Below are positions 30,938-39,239 of a DNA stretch of 46,108 nucleotides, in pieces. Source of the stretch: Haloplanus sp. GTDB lineage: Archaea; Halobacteriota; Halobacteria; Halobacteriales; Haloferacaceae. The translations under genes were made by a program, and so were the position numbers. Each line of letters starts with the position of its first letter. Within the stretch, counting starts at the first letter, position 1. The notes beneath the pieces are model-generated. The model did not search any database. It was not told the origin of the DNA and was given only the letters and a program-made list of their open reading frames with translations. Location: NCBI RefSeq assembly GCF_028275055.1, contig NZ_JAQCNJ010000021.1, positions 1 to 46,108 of the forward strand, given 5' to 3'.

Positions 30938-32442
30938 GTGGCGAGGACGAGCGATCCGGTTTCGTTGAGTACGGCATCGACGACAAGCCACCCCTCCTCA
31001 CGTCGGGGCTGCTCGGGGTCCAACATTACCTCACGATGGTCGGAGCGAACGTCGCGGTGCCGCTGATCCTCGCGGGGGCACTCGGCATGCCCGACGCCAT
31101 CGTCCCGCGGTTCGTCGGCACGTTCTTCGTTGTCTCGGGCATCGCCACCCTCGCACAGACCACCTTCGGCAACCGATATCCGATCGTGCAGGGCGCGCCG
31201 TTCTCGATGCTCGCGCCGGCGCTCGCCGTCATCGGCGTCGTGCAGGCGAGCAACCCCGCCGGACCGGCGTGGCAGGCCGCGCTTCTCCAGTTGCAGGGCG
31301 CCATCGTCGTCGCCGCCGTCGTTGAGGTGGCGGTCGGGTATCTCGGACTGCTCGGCCGCATCCGGGCGTACATCTCGCCGGTCGTTATCGCACCGACCGT
31401 CGCGCTCATCGGCCTCGCGCTGTTCAACGCCCCGCAGGTGACGGCCGCCTCCGGCAACTGGTGGCTGCTCGGCCTGACGCTCGGGTCGATCGTTCTGTTC
31501 TCGCAGTACCTCGGTGATCGGTCCCGGGCGTTTCAGTTGTTTCCGGTCCTTCTCGGTGTGGTCGTTGCGTGGGTCGTCGCCGCCGTTCTCTCTGTTACGG
31601 GTGTTTACACCCCCGATACGTCCGGGTTCGTCGACCTGGCGTCGGTGGCCGCCGCGCCGGCGCTGATGCCTATCTACCCGCTCCAGTGGGGGATTCCACG
31701 GATCGAGACGGCGTTCGTCATCGGGATGCTCGCCGGCGTCGCGGCGTCGATGCTCGAGTCCTTCGGCGACTACCACGCCGTCGCCCGCCTCTCCGGGATC
31801 GGCGCGCCGAACGAGGAACGGATCAACCACGGCATCGGCATGGAGGGGCTAATGAACGTTTTCGCCGGCCTCATGGGGACGGGCGGGTCGACCTCCTACT
31901 CCGAGAACATCGGTGCCATCGGGTTGACGGGTGTTGCCTCCCGCTATGTCGTCCAGATCGGTGCCGCCGTGATGATCGTCATCGGCTTTGTCGGCTACTT
32001 CGGCCAACTCATCGCCACCATCCCCGATCCCATCGTTGGCGGGCTTTACGTCGCCATGTTCGGACAGATCGTCGCCGTTGGCCTCTCGAACCTGGAGTAC
32101 GTCGACTTGGAGTCCTCCCGGAACGTCTTCATCGTCGGCATCGCCCTCTTTGCTGGCCTCGCGATTCCGGCGTACATGGGGAACGTCGGGAGTGCCGCGG
32201 CCTTCCGCGAGGGAATGGCCGCCGTCGCCGTCGTCGGACCGATCCTCGGAACGCGCGCCGTCGCAGACACGGTCTACGTCATCGGGTCGACCGGGATGGC
32301 GGTCGGCGGTCTCGTCGCCTTCGTTCTCGACAGCACCATCGAGGGGACGCGCGCAGAGCGGGGGCTGGTCGAGTGGGAACGGGCGACGGAGGAAGACGCC
32401 GCGTTCATCTCCGCGTTCGACCGGTTCGTCCGGGGCGACTGA
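30934..32442 (+). CDS. NCS2-family uracil/xanthine permease
   Basis: A 502-residue permease with about 14 membrane segments. It shows family marks such as LLTSGLLGVQHYLTMVGANV near the N-terminus, QTTFGNRYPIVQGAPFSMLA, MLESFGDYHAVARLSG (the central Glu-containing motif) and GLMGTGGSTSYSENIGAIGL with the NxG signature. It imports a nucleobase with a cation. Uracil and xanthine cannot be separated by eye. The ATG at 30934 is the only Met before the conserved part in a sensible position. A tiny leader ORF overlaps its start. Confidence 0.92.
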   Translation: MSGEDERSGFVEYGIDDKPPLLTSGLLGVQHYLTMVGANVAVPLILAGALGMPDAIVPRFVGTFFVVSGIATLAQTTFGNRYPIVQGAPFSMLAPALAVIGVVQASNPAGPAWQAALLQLQGAIVVAAVVEVAVGYLGLLGRIRAYISPVVIAPTVALIGLALFNAPQVTAASGNWWLLGLTLGSIVLFSQYLGDRSRAFQLFPVLLGVVVAWVVAAVLSVTGVYTPDTSGFVDLASVAAAPALMPIYPLQWGIPRIETAFVIGMLAGVAASMLESFGDYHAVARLSGIGAPNEERINHGIGMEGLMNVFAGLMGTGGSTSYSENIGAIGLTGVASRYVVQIGAAVMIVIGFVGYFGQLIATIPDPIVGGLYVAMFGQIVAVGLSNLEYVDLESSRNVFIVGIALFAGLAIPAYMGNVGSAAAFREGMAAVAVVGPILGTRAVADTVYVIGSTGMAVGGLVAFVLDSTIEGTRAERGLVEWERATEEDAAFISAFDRFVRGD

Positions 32443-32711
32443 GTCGACCACGACCCGGCACCGGACGCCGGTACCCGGACGACCGACGGCGTTTCTCACG
32501 ACTGTGGCGCATCCGTTCTCGGTGATATCCGGACGGTCGGACCGGTCGCTCGGGAGACCGACGCACCCTTAGGCCACCACAGCGTGGCTTGAACCGGTCT
32601 CGATGGTGTGACGGCCGTCGTCGTGGCGTGATCGGCTCCCCGATACCTCCCTCCTGCTGTGAGCCGAAAGCTTCTGGTCACCGCCCGGAGCATAATGGAT
32701 CGCCTCACGTC
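32443..32711. other. Intergenic between the permease and DUF457-like genes
   Basis: No credible gene. A CATAATGG near 32691-32698 is close to the next ATG but not at the usual distance. Confidence 0.35.
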
Positions 32712-33200
32712 ATGTACAGACGCGGTCATCTCGGCGTCTCGCTTCTCGTGTTCGCGCCGGTCGGTCTTACGCTCGTCGTGTACGGCCGGCCCGACCTCGC
32801 GTTCGTCGCCGGCGCGGTCATGATCTGGCTGTCGATGCTCCCCGACCTCGACCATCGCGCCCCGCTGATCTCCCACCGCGGGCCGACCCACACGCTCGCC
32901 TTTGCCGTTCTGGTCGGCGGCATCGGCGGCGGCGTCGGCTTCGGTCTTACGCCCACCCTCGGCGGCGATCCGACGACCGTTGCCGCCTTCGGCTTCGGTG
33001 TCGGCGCGGCCGCGGTGCTCGCACACCTCCTCGCGGACGCGCTGACACCCGCGGGCGTCCCGCTCCTGTGGCCGTTGTCGGGTCGCGACTTCTCCGTCCG
33101 GCTCACCCGTGCCGACAACACCTTGGCGAACTACCTTCTCCTCGCTGCCGGCGTCTGTGCCACCGCGGTCGCGACGGTCGTCGCCGTGCAGGTGTCGTGA
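32712..33200 (+). CDS. DUF457 / YdjM-type membrane metal-binding protein
   Basis: A 162-residue membrane protein with four to five helices. It has the family's His/Asp pattern: MYRRGHLGVSLLVFAPVG, MLPDLDHRAPLISHRGPTHT and HLLADALTPAGVPLLWP. These match the YdjM/LrgB-neighbour group called membrane-bound metal-dependent hydrolases; the His and Asp residues would hold the metal on one face. The reaction is unknown. The ATG at 32712 is chosen as the first Met at the family N-terminus. No operon partner. Confidence 0.87.
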   Translation: MYRRGHLGVSLLVFAPVGLTLVVYGRPDLAFVAGAVMIWLSMLPDLDHRAPLISHRGPTHTLAFAVLVGGIGGGVGFGLTPTLGGDPTTVAAFGFGVGAAAVLAHLLADALTPAGVPLLWPLSGRDFSVRLTRADNTLANYLLLAAGVCATAVATVVAVQVS

Positions 33201-33378
33201 GCAGACGGCCGCTCCGACCGCGGGGGACGGCCGAGCGACGCGATCCCGTGATCCGCCGTGAAACAGACGCTAACGGGTGCTCAGGCGCTCAAAACCCATC
33301 TCGACTGCCGAAACCGCATCACGAACCCGGTGGATACCCGGAAACCTTATGTCGCTGGTTTTCGTCGTGCGTTACGCA

Positions 33379-33573
33379 ATGACGACAGGTACGGTTGCGT
33401 TCTTCAACGACACCGGCGGTTACGGGTTCATCGAGACCGAAGATTCCGACGAAGACGTGTTCTTCCACATGGAGGACATCGGCGGCCCGGACCTCGAAGA
33501 GGGACAGGAAGTCGAATTCGACATCGAACAGGCCGACAAAGGCCCCCGAGCGACCAACCTCCAGCGACTGTAG
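33379..33573 (+). CDS. cspA: Cold-shock-domain protein CspA
   Basis: A 64-residue single cold-shock domain. RNP1-like GYGFIETE and RNP2-like VFFHMEDI are present, and the loop residues [12 protein letters not shown] replace the bacterial Lys/Trp pattern, as usual in haloarchaea. It binds single-stranded RNA or DNA and is probably an RNA chaperone. The ATG at 33379 opens [10 protein letters not shown], the family N-terminus; upstream Met codons in the frame do not fit. A CCTTATG element at about 33342-33348 may be the TATA box. Confidence 0.95.
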   Translation: MTTGTVAFFNDTGGYGFIETEDSDEDVFFHMEDIGGPDLEEGQEVEFDIEQADKGPRATNLQRL

Positions 33574-33621
33574 GTCCGGGCACAGACCCGACCGCTCGAA
33601 CGGCGCTGGACGAGCACTCCC

Positions 33622-33626
33622 TTTTT
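33622..33626 (+). terminator. T-run terminator after cspA
   Basis: Five T residues (CCCTTTTTCACC) about 50 bases after the cspA stop, similar to that after rps3ae. Confidence 0.35.
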
Positions 33627-33668
33627 CACCCGCTCGAAGCGGCCGCTACAACGTCCCGGTCGCCCGTT

Positions 33669-34316
33669 CTACCGCCGGGATTCGATGGCCGTGGAGATGG
33701 CGTCGTAAGTCGGGTTGACCGGTCGACCACCGACGAACACGCTCGGTGTCCCCTTGACCCCGCTGTCGATCCCCGACTGGCGGTCGGACTCCAACACCGG
33801 TCGGTAGGTCCCGTTGAGCGCGTCGGCTTGAACCGCACATCCCGGCGCGCCGACCTCCTCGGCGAGGTCGGTGATAAGCGCCGGCGAGTAGTCGCCTTGG
33901 TTTTCGAACAACGCGTGGGCGTACTCGAAAAAGGCCTCGTCGCCGACCTCGTCCTGTACCCCACGGGCGGCGCTCCCGGCCTGCCACGACCACCGTTCGT
34001 CGACCGGGATCGGGAAGTCGCGGTGTTCGAACCGGGCCACGCCCGGGTCGACGTAGTCGGATCGAAGCTCCGGGAGCACCTCGAGACTGAACGTCGCACA
34101 GTGGGGACAGGAGAAATCCTCGAACGCCGCGACGGTCACGTCGGCGTCGTCCGGCCCCACGCCCGGCGCCGGCAGTTCCGACACCGTCGGTCCATCTTCG
34201 ATGTCGCAGTCCTCGGTTCCGCCGCCTCCACCTCCTCCACCGCCACCGAGACACCCCGCCGAGAGCCCGACGAGTCCTGCCGTCGCCACGAGACACGCGC
34301 GTCTGGTGTGTTCCAT
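33669..34316 (-). CDS. DsbA-like thiol oxidoreductase lipoprotein
   Basis: A 215-residue exported thioredoxin-fold protein. The signal MEHTRRACLVATAGLVGLSA ends at the lipobox Cys (C22), so it is lipid-anchored. Ten glycines in a row follow (24-33), then an acidic linker. The active site is SCPHCATF (C70/C73), CPHC as in DsbA. The typical inserted helical domain and the cis-Pro loop (KGTPSVFVGGRPV) are present. It likely oxidises or isomerises disulfides in exported proteins. A GGCTAAGTC element about 25 bases upstream supports the ATG at 34316. Confidence 0.92.
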   Translation of the reverse strand: MEHTRRACLVATAGLVGLSAGCLGGGGGGGGGGTEDCDIEDGPTVSELPAPGVGPDDADVTVAAFEDFSCPHCATFSLEVLPELRSDYVDPGVARFEHRDFPIPVDERWSWQAGSAARGVQDEVGDEAFFEYAHALFENQGDYSPALITDLAEEVGAPGCAVQADALNGTYRPVLESDRQSGIDSGVKGTPSVFVGGRPVNPTYDAISTAIESRR

Positions 34317-34401
34317 GCGGGCGCATCCGGGCGGCGCCGACTTAGCCCTCCCGATCCCCGAAACCGGCCGCGGCTGTGGTGTCGCCCGGCGAATCAGCGC
34401 G

Positions 34402-34408
34402 TTTTTAT
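34402..34408 (+). promoter_or_regulatory. TATA box of the DUF1918-like gene
   Basis: TTTTTAT centred about 27 bases before the ATG at 34432, consistent with a leaderless transcript. Confidence 0.55.
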
Positions 34409-34431
34409 GCGCTCCGGCGGAACACCGTATT

Positions 34432-34626
34432 ATGAGCTTCGAGAAGGAAGACGAGGTGGTACTCCACGACAAACACAGCGAGTACGACGGCGACGCGGGG
34501 ACGATCACGCAGGTGATGGAGACGATGTTCGGCGACGCCACCTACACGATCAGCTTCGAGGACGGACAGGAGACCGGCGTCCCCGAGGACGCGCTCGAAC
34601 GCGCCGGCGACGCGGACGACGAGTAA
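34432..34626 (+). CDS. DUF1918-like small protein
   Basis: A 64-residue very acidic, beta-rich protein: MSFEKEDEVVLHDKHSEYDG, then GTITQVMETMFGDATYTISF and GVPEDALE. This resembles the DUF1918/SH3-like family found across haloarchaea. The KOW-like GxITQV may bind nucleic acid or protein. It has its own promoter and is followed 16 bases later by an RNA-binding-type protein on the same strand, so co-expression is likely. The function is unknown. Confidence 0.82.
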   Translation: MSFEKEDEVVLHDKHSEYDGDAGTITQVMETMFGDATYTISFEDGQETGVPEDALERAGDADDE

Positions 34627-34642
34627 TCCGCGACCGCCCCGT

Positions 34643-35074
34643 ATGTCGAGTGTCCCCTTCCACTACGTCGATCTGCGGACGTTCTGTTACGCCACCGAGG
34701 ACGAGAAGCGCGTCGAAGGGGCGCTCCGAACCTTTCTCCCCGAGGACCACGGACTCGAGCGGCAGGTAACCGAGGGCCACCACGGCGACCGGATCGCCAT
34801 CCTCTCGGCGCGACTGGAGAACGCGGACGACGTGCGGTACGTCCTCGGCCGACTCGCCGACCTCCCCGGCTACGACGCGTTCGTGGATGAACTCGATGAT
34901 CGGGTGTCGGAGGACTGCTCGTTGTATCTCACCCTCGACAAGCAAGCGGCGTTCGGCGGCGTGGCCCGGCAAGGTGACGGCATCACCCTCCGCGGAAAGG
35001 TCGAGGCCTACCCTGCCAAACGCGAGGCCGCAGTCGAGAACGCCCGCGAAGCGTTCGAGACCGCCCGCGACTAA
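34643..35074 (+). CDS. RNA-binding-domain protein of the COG1325 type
   Basis: A 143-residue protein: FHYVDLRTFCYATEDEKRVE, GALRTFLP, then HHGDRIAILSARLENADDVR, LYLTLDKQAAFGG and a GITLRGKVEAYPAKREA end. This layout matches the archaeal exosome-associated RNA-binding (COG1325) proteins related to the RNase P/L5-like fold. It probably binds structured RNA. Its stop overlaps by four bases the stop of the convergent thioredoxin gene. It lies 16 bases downstream of the DUF1918-like gene. Confidence 0.85.
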   Translation: MSSVPFHYVDLRTFCYATEDEKRVEGALRTFLPEDHGLERQVTEGHHGDRIAILSARLENADDVRYVLGRLADLPGYDAFVDELDDRVSEDCSLYLTLDKQAAFGGVARQGDGITLRGKVEAYPAKREAAVENAREAFETARD

Positions 35075-35406
35075 CGCAGTCGTTCGACCACACGATCCGC
35101 GCCGACGAACTCGTCGTCCAACCGGTCGATCTGTGTTCCGTTCTCGAAGATCACGAGCGTCGGCACCCGAGTGATGTTGTAGTCCCCGATCAGCGTCGGA
35201 TCGTCACGCGGGTTGATGAGCGCCACGGGCACGCCGGTCTCCTCGGCGACGAGACCGAGCACCGGTTCCATGGCGGCGCAGGCGCCACAGCCAGCGGTGT
35301 AAAACTCCACGAGGGCGCGGTCGTGGTCGGCGACGAACCGGTCGAGGGCCGTCGCGGTTTCGAGGCGAACGGGTGCCGGCGCGTCGGTCGAGTGGGTGTC
35401 GGTCAC
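35071..35406 (-). CDS. Thioredoxin-like protein with CGAC site
   Basis: A 111-residue thioredoxin. The active site is AGCGACAAMEP, with CGAC (C40/C43) in place of the classic WCGPC; the Trp is also missing. The cis-Pro loop TRVPTLVIFENG is intact. It should be a cytoplasmic thiol-disulfide carrier, though loss of Pro should change its redox potential. It converges with the RNA-binding gene, ends overlapping by 4 bases. It lies in a run of redox genes (33.7-36.4 kb). Confidence 0.9.
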   Translation of the reverse strand: MTDTHSTDAPAPVRLETATALDRFVADHDRALVEFYTAGCGACAAMEPVLGLVAEETGVPVALINPRDDPTLIGDYNITRVPTLVIFENGTQIDRLDDEFVGADRVVERLR

Positions 35407-35453
35407 GACGATCGATACGCGCCCGAAACGGGTGAGTCGTTCGGCGTTGCCCG

Positions 35454-35747
35454 TTACTCGACGCTTGGCGCGTCCTCGTCGCTTCGCCCCGGCAGAAGGA
35501 GTTCGACCTCGAGTTCAGGGTCGCCGACACCCTCGAAGTCGATCTCGAGTTCGACCGGTTCGCCGAAGGCGAAAGGGAGTTCCCACTCGTCGTCGGCGAT
35601 GGTGAGTTCGTTGTCGTCTCGGAGTTGTTCGCCGAGGGCGATCAGAAACTCGCCGGCCTCGCTGGCGCCGACTCGGTACTCCCGTTCGAACTCCCGCCCC
35701 ATCCGGATCGTCGTCCGTTCCTCGTCCGTGTCTATGGTCTCGGACAT
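35454..35747 (-). CDS. Amphi-Trp domain protein
   Basis: A 97-residue acidic protein of the haloarchaeal amphi-Trp family: RTTIRMGREFEREYRVGASE, AGEFLIALGEQL, then a WELPFAFGEPVELEID strand region. The group is named for a conserved Trp in an amphipathic strand; its role is not known. The ATG at 35747 is preferred to 35777 since MSETIDTDEE is family-like and a GGCTATGA element sits about 30 bases upstream. It lies 48 bases beyond the thioredoxin start on the same strand. Confidence 0.82.
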   Translation of the reverse strand: MSETIDTDEERTTIRMGREFEREYRVGASEAGEFLIALGEQLRDDNELTIADDEWELPFAFGEPVELEIDFEGVGDPELEVELLLPGRSDEDAPSVE

Positions 35748-35856
35748 CGTGTCTTCGCGAAGGGGTGCCGGGGTCATAGCCTCCTCGGTTTCGTCCGCTG
35801 AGGCGGCTTCCTACCGTCACGACGACGTCACGGCCGACGAGACCGAACGCCACGGG

Positions 35857-36408
35857 TCAGGGCCACTTGATTCCACAACCACGCGACGGCCCGGGGTCGA
35901 GGTCGACCGCCTCACCGGCTTGGACCGCGTCGATGGCCTGCCGGATGTAGAACTCGGTCGCCGTCTCATCGGGGCCGAGGGCGTCGTCGAGGCGGCCGTG
36001 ATACGCCAGTCGGTAGGTGTCGCCGTCGCGGCGGAAGAGAAATGGATCCGGCGTACAGACCGCGCCGTAGGCCCGTGCCACATCGGCCGTCTCGTCGCGG
36101 AGGTAGGCGTCGTAGGCCACCCGGCCCTCGTCGACGAACGCCTGCATCTTTTCGACGGAGTCCTCGGGGTACTCCTCTGTGTTGTTCGCGTTGACGCCGA
36201 CGACCGCCACGTCGTCCTCGGCGGCGATGTCGTTCAACAGGTCGAACTTCGCCTGTGCGTACGGGCAGTGGTTGCAGGTGAACACGACGAGAAGGGCGTC
36301 GGTGTCGAAGTCCTCAAGTGTGTGCGTCTTCCCGTCGACGCCGGGGAGTTCGAACGCCGGTGCGGGGTCGCCGGTCTCCAGTTCCGAATCCGACTCTTGG
36401 AGTGCCAT
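35857..36408 (-). CDS. Redoxin / thioredoxin-fold peroxiredoxin-like protein
   Basis: A 183-residue protein of the AhpC/TSA-redoxin type. PAPAFELPGVDGKTHTLEDF opens the fold, followed by VVFTCNHCPYAQAKFD with two Cys (C45/C48), and the conserved YGAVCTPDPFLFRRDG segment with a third Cys. This CNHCPY variety is found in cytoplasmic thioredoxin-family proteins of unknown substrate. A C-terminal CGIKWP tail adds a fourth Cys. A GTATTTC element (36432-36438, minus) lies about 27 bases upstream, so the message is probably leaderless. Confidence 0.9.
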   Translation of the reverse strand: MALQESDSELETGDPAPAFELPGVDGKTHTLEDFDTDALLVVFTCNHCPYAQAKFDLLNDIAAEDDVAVVGVNANNTEEYPEDSVEKMQAFVDEGRVAYDAYLRDETADVARAYGAVCTPDPFLFRRDGDTYRLAYHGRLDDALGPDETATEFYIRQAIDAVQAGEAVDLDPGPSRGCGIKWP

Positions 36409-36431
36409 AGGCGCCGTAGCGACCGAGCGGT

Positions 36432-36502
36432 GAAATACTGTGGGTCGGCGGCAACGAAGAAAAAAACATTTTTATAGAACCGCGTGCAAGTACTCGATGT
36501 AA
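36432..36502. promoter_or_regulatory. Divergent promoters of redoxin and Hsp20, with an ATG-TAA
   Basis: The minus strand GTATTTC (36432-36438) serves the redoxin gene. The plus-strand TTTTTATA (36469-36476) follows an A-rich run and would start transcription near 36497, exactly where an ATG followed at once by TAA lies (36497-36502). The Hsp20 ATG is 21 bases further on. Confidence 0.55.
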
Positions 36503-36517
36503 CATCAGTGATCAGCC

Positions 36518-36889
36518 ATGGCGCTTCCGACCAGTCCAGCCAGTTCGTGGCTCCAGCGCACAGGCTTCCCAAGTCAGTTGTTCGAATCCGGACGCGACGA
36601 CTACGAACTGTACGAGGAGGACGGCGAGTTCGTCCTGAGCGTCGAGATGCCGGGGTTCGACCCCGCCGAGATCGACGTGACGTGGGACGACGGGATCCTC
36701 AACGTCGCCGCGGAACACGAGGATCAGAACCGCGCCGAGCGCCGGACCTACCACCGACGGTTCCGCTTCCCGAAGTCCGTCGGCGACGAGGAGATCACTG
36801 CCAGTTACAACAACGGTATCCTCGAGGTCCGACTGCCGGTGTCGGCGGGCGCAGCCACCCGGGGTACGCCGATCGAAATCGACGCCTGA
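36518..36889 (+). CDS. Hsp20/alpha-crystallin family chaperone
   Basis: A 123-residue small heat-shock protein. The alpha-crystallin domain runs from about residue 28: DYELYEEDGEFVLSVEMPGF, DPAEIDVTWDDGILNVAAEH, a basic middle RAERRTYHRRFRFPKSV and the end strand ITASYNNGILEVRLPV. The oligomer-locking C-terminal IxI is seen as TPIEIDA. It holds unfolding proteins as an ATP-independent oligomer. It is divergent from the redoxin gene; an ATG-TAA start-stop precedes it. Confidence 0.93.
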   Translation: MALPTSPASSWLQRTGFPSQLFESGRDDYELYEEDGEFVLSVEMPGFDPAEIDVTWDDGILNVAAEHEDQNRAERRTYHRRFRFPKSVGDEEITASYNNGILEVRLPVSAGAATRGTPIEIDA

Positions 36890-36934
36890 CGCGGTCGACC
36901 CGTGACGGCCCGGCCGGCACGTCCGGCCAACGGA

Positions 36935-37360
36935 CTACTCCGCCGAGACGAGGTAGATCCCGAGTATCGCACAACCGATCCCGGCGACCTTTCGGGCCGT
37001 CAGTGACTCGTCGAGAAAGGCGATTCCTGCAACCGAACTGACGACCAGAAAGGTTCCGAAGATGGGAACCACCGCACTCACCGGACCGAGCGACAGCGCA
37101 CGGTAGTACGCGAGGATGCCGACCGCCAGAAACAGTCCGGCCAGATAGAGGTACGGCGCCTTTGGGTGCCGGAAAAACGAGGTGACCGACTGCCCCTCGT
37201 AGAGAACGACCCCTACGGTCGCGATCAGCAGGATTCCGTTGGTGATGAGTGCGGCGACGAAACTCGGCACCTTCGGGTCGCCGGTCGTCGCAAAGCCGAC
37301 CAGCGGCGCAACCGCCGAGTACGCCACCAGCGCGACAAGCGCCCACTGGAGATAACCCAT
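36935..37360 (-). CDS. EamA/DMT-type half-size membrane protein
   Basis: A 141-residue membrane protein with five helices. It ends with FLDESLTARKVAGIGCAILG, the typical last-helix segment of EamA domains, and has a central AYYRALSLGPVSAVVPIFGT, also characteristic of the family. EamA transporters usually have two such units; a single unit would work as a dimer, as in EmrE-like proteins. The ATG at 37360 is chosen over 37369 because the GCTATACTG element at about 37385-37391 is 27 bases upstream of it. The substrate is unknown. Confidence 0.85.
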   Translation of the reverse strand: MGYLQWALVALVAYSAVAPLVGFATTGDPKVPSFVAALITNGILLIATVGVVLYEGQSVTSFFRHPKAPYLYLAGLFLAVGILAYYRALSLGPVSAVVPIFGTFLVVSSVAGIAFLDESLTARKVAGIGCAILGIYLVSAE

Positions 37361-37420
37361 ATCGAACATCGGGTCGAGTGAACAGTATAGCGTTTCGATC
37401 CCGGCGTCTCGGGCCGTCGA

Positions 37421-38281
37421 TCAGTCGCCGACCCACACGGCCCCAAAGGCGTCGAAAAAATCCTCGTCGGTCGCCACGAGCGCGTGTGTCACCCGGAGTT
37501 TCCGCGCCCGGTCGGCCACGTCGTCAACGAACGCATCGACACGCTCGCGGTACCGTTCGGCGAGTCGACCGCCGAAGTACGTCCGCCGGGTCAGCTCAGA
37601 CTCCACGTCCTCGAAGATCGTGTCACCGCCGGCCTCAGGGTCGAGTTCCGCCGGTGAGAGCGTCTGGACGAGTACCACCTCGTTGCGGGCGAGCGCCGCC
37701 ACGCCCGCCTCTAACCCGTCGAGGTCGCCGATACAGTCCGTAACGATGACCACCAACGACCGCGACCGGATCGATGCCGCGTACGCTTCAAGCGCCGCCT
37801 TGAAATCCGTCTCGCCCTCGGGGGTCGTCTCGTTGAGGCGGTCGACGAGCGCCAACACCTCCCCCCGCGTCGATCTGCCGGTGTCGAGCCGTTCGGTCCG
37901 GTCGGTGAACAGTGACAGCCGAAAGTCGTCGTGTTCCTCGGCGGTGAGGTAGGCGTACCCGAGGCCGAGTTTCGCGCTGAACTCGAACTTGTTGTGGTCG
38001 TCGTCGCCGTAATCCATCGACGCGCTCGCGTCTATGAGGACGTGGACGGTAAGATTGCGTTCTTCCTCGAACTGCTTGATAAAGTACTCCTCCGTGCGGG
38101 CGTAGAGCCGCCAGTCGATCAGGCGGGTGTCGTCGCCCGGCGAGTAGCGTCGGTAGTCGCTGAATGTCAACCCCTCGCCGACGCTCGGCGACTCCCGTTC
38201 GCCCTTTTTGACCGCCGTCGTCTGCTGGTCCAGCGACGCATCGAATCGGCCGAGTTCGTCGAGAAAGTCGGGATCGATCAT
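37421..38281 (-). CDS. DUF58 domain protein (VWA-like), last gene of the MoxR operon
   Basis: A 286-residue soluble protein. The DUF58 signature RRYSPGDDTRLIDWRLYART, EEYFIKQFEEERN is at about 44-75, followed by a VWA-like fold with DASASM (84-89). No membrane helix is seen, unlike the larger DUF58 proteins. DUF58 proteins typically work with a MoxR ATPase and VWA partners. Its start lies one base beyond the upstream MoxR stop. It is the sixth and final gene of the leftward operon. Confidence 0.93.
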   Translation of the reverse strand: MIDPDFLDELGRFDASLDQQTTAVKKGERESPSVGEGLTFSDYRRYSPGDDTRLIDWRLYARTEEYFIKQFEEERNLTVHVLIDASASMDYGDDDHNKFEFSAKLGLGYAYLTAEEHDDFRLSLFTDRTERLDTGRSTRGEVLALVDRLNETTPEGETDFKAALEAYAASIRSRSLVVIVTDCIGDLDGLEAGVAALARNEVVLVQTLSPAELDPEAGGDTIFEDVESELTRRTYFGGRLAERYRERVDAFVDDVADRARKLRVTHALVATDEDFFDAFGAVWVGD

Positions 38282-38282
38282 C

Positions 38283-39239
38283 TCAGACCTCGTCAACCAG
38301 CGTCGCGATCACGTCGTCGGCCGTCAGCCCTTCACGTTCCGCCCGGAAGTCGAGCAGGATGCGGTGGCGCAACACCGGCGGGGCCATCTCGGCTACATCC
38401 TCCCACGAGACGTGTGCGCGTCCACGGAGAAACGCCCGTGCCTTCGCCGTGAGGACGAGTCCCATGCTCGCCCGGGGACTCGCGCCGAACTCGACCGTCT
38501 CTGCCTCGCGGGTCGCCCGCACCAGTTCGATCGCCCGGTCGCGCACGTCGTCGGCGATGGGCATCTCGCGGGCCAGCGACTGGATCTGCCGGATCTCCGA
38601 GCGCGTCACCACCGTCTCCACCGGCGGGGCCGACCCCGATCCGCTCCCGGTGTAGAGGTTCACGATGTCGCGTTCCTCCTCCGCGGCGGGGTAATCGAGA
38701 ACGAGTTTCAACAGAAAGCGGTCGGTCTGGGCCTCCGGGAGCGGGTAGGTTCCCTCCTGGTCGACCGGATTCTGCGTCGCCAACACTAAAAAGGGCCGCG
38801 GGAGGTCGTATGTCTCGCCGGCGGCGGTTACCTGCTTTTCCTGCATCGCTTCCAACAGCGCCGCCTGTGTCTTCGGCGTTGCACGGTTTATCTCGTCTGC
38901 GAGAACGATGTTCGCGAAGATCGGCCCCTTGTCGAAGACGAACGCTCTGGTCTCGCCGGAGTCGCGGATGACCTCCGTTCCCGTGATGTCCGACGGCATC
39001 AGGTCCGGCGTGTTCTGCACCCGCGAGAAGTCCAGCCCGGTCACCTCCGCGACGGTCCGAACCATCGTGGTCTTCCCCAGTCCGGGGTTGCTTTCAAGCA
39101 GGGCGTTGCCGTCCGCGATGATACAGACCAGCAGGCGTTCGAGCACGTCCCGTTGGCCGATGATTCGCTTGCCGACCTCCTCGCGGACCTCGGCCAGTCG
39201 CTCCTGCAACACGTCGATGTCGGTGTTTGTCTCGGTCAT
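38283..39239 (-). CDS. MoxR-family AAA+ ATPase of the six-gene operon
   Basis: A 318-residue AAA+ ATPase. Walker A is SNPGLGKTT (50-58), Walker B in IVLADEINRA (111-120), sensor 1 in ATQNP (154-158), the family mark TYPLPEAQTDRF with the arginine finger at 164-175, and an IIGQRD N-terminus. This is the classical MoxR branch that works with DUF58 and membrane VWA proteins, different from the CbbQ-like ATPase at 3036-4091. The ATG at 39239 overlaps the preceding stop by four bases (ATGA); the longer frame to 39836 is read-through antisense to that gene's frame and is rejected. Confidence 0.96.
   Translation of the reverse strand: MTETNTDIDVLQERLAEVREEVGKRIIGQRDVLERLLVCIIADGNALLESNPGLGKTTMVRTVAEVTGLDFSRVQNTPDLMPSDITGTEVIRDSGETRAFVFDKGPIFANIVLADEINRATPKTQAALLEAMQEKQVTAAGETYDLPRPFLVLATQNPVDQEGTYPLPEAQTDRFLLKLVLDYPAAEEERDIVNLYTGSGSGSAPPVETVVTRSEIRQIQSLAREMPIADDVRDRAIELVRATREAETVEFGASPRASMGLVLTAKARAFLRGRAHVSWEDVAEMAPPVLRHRILLDFRAEREGLTADDVIATLVDEV

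Noticed and set aside
33258-34769. Rightward 503-codon frame spanning CspA, DsbA-like and DUF1918 genes
   Set aside because: It overlaps three real genes in other frames and its product is Arg/Pro-rich with no domain.
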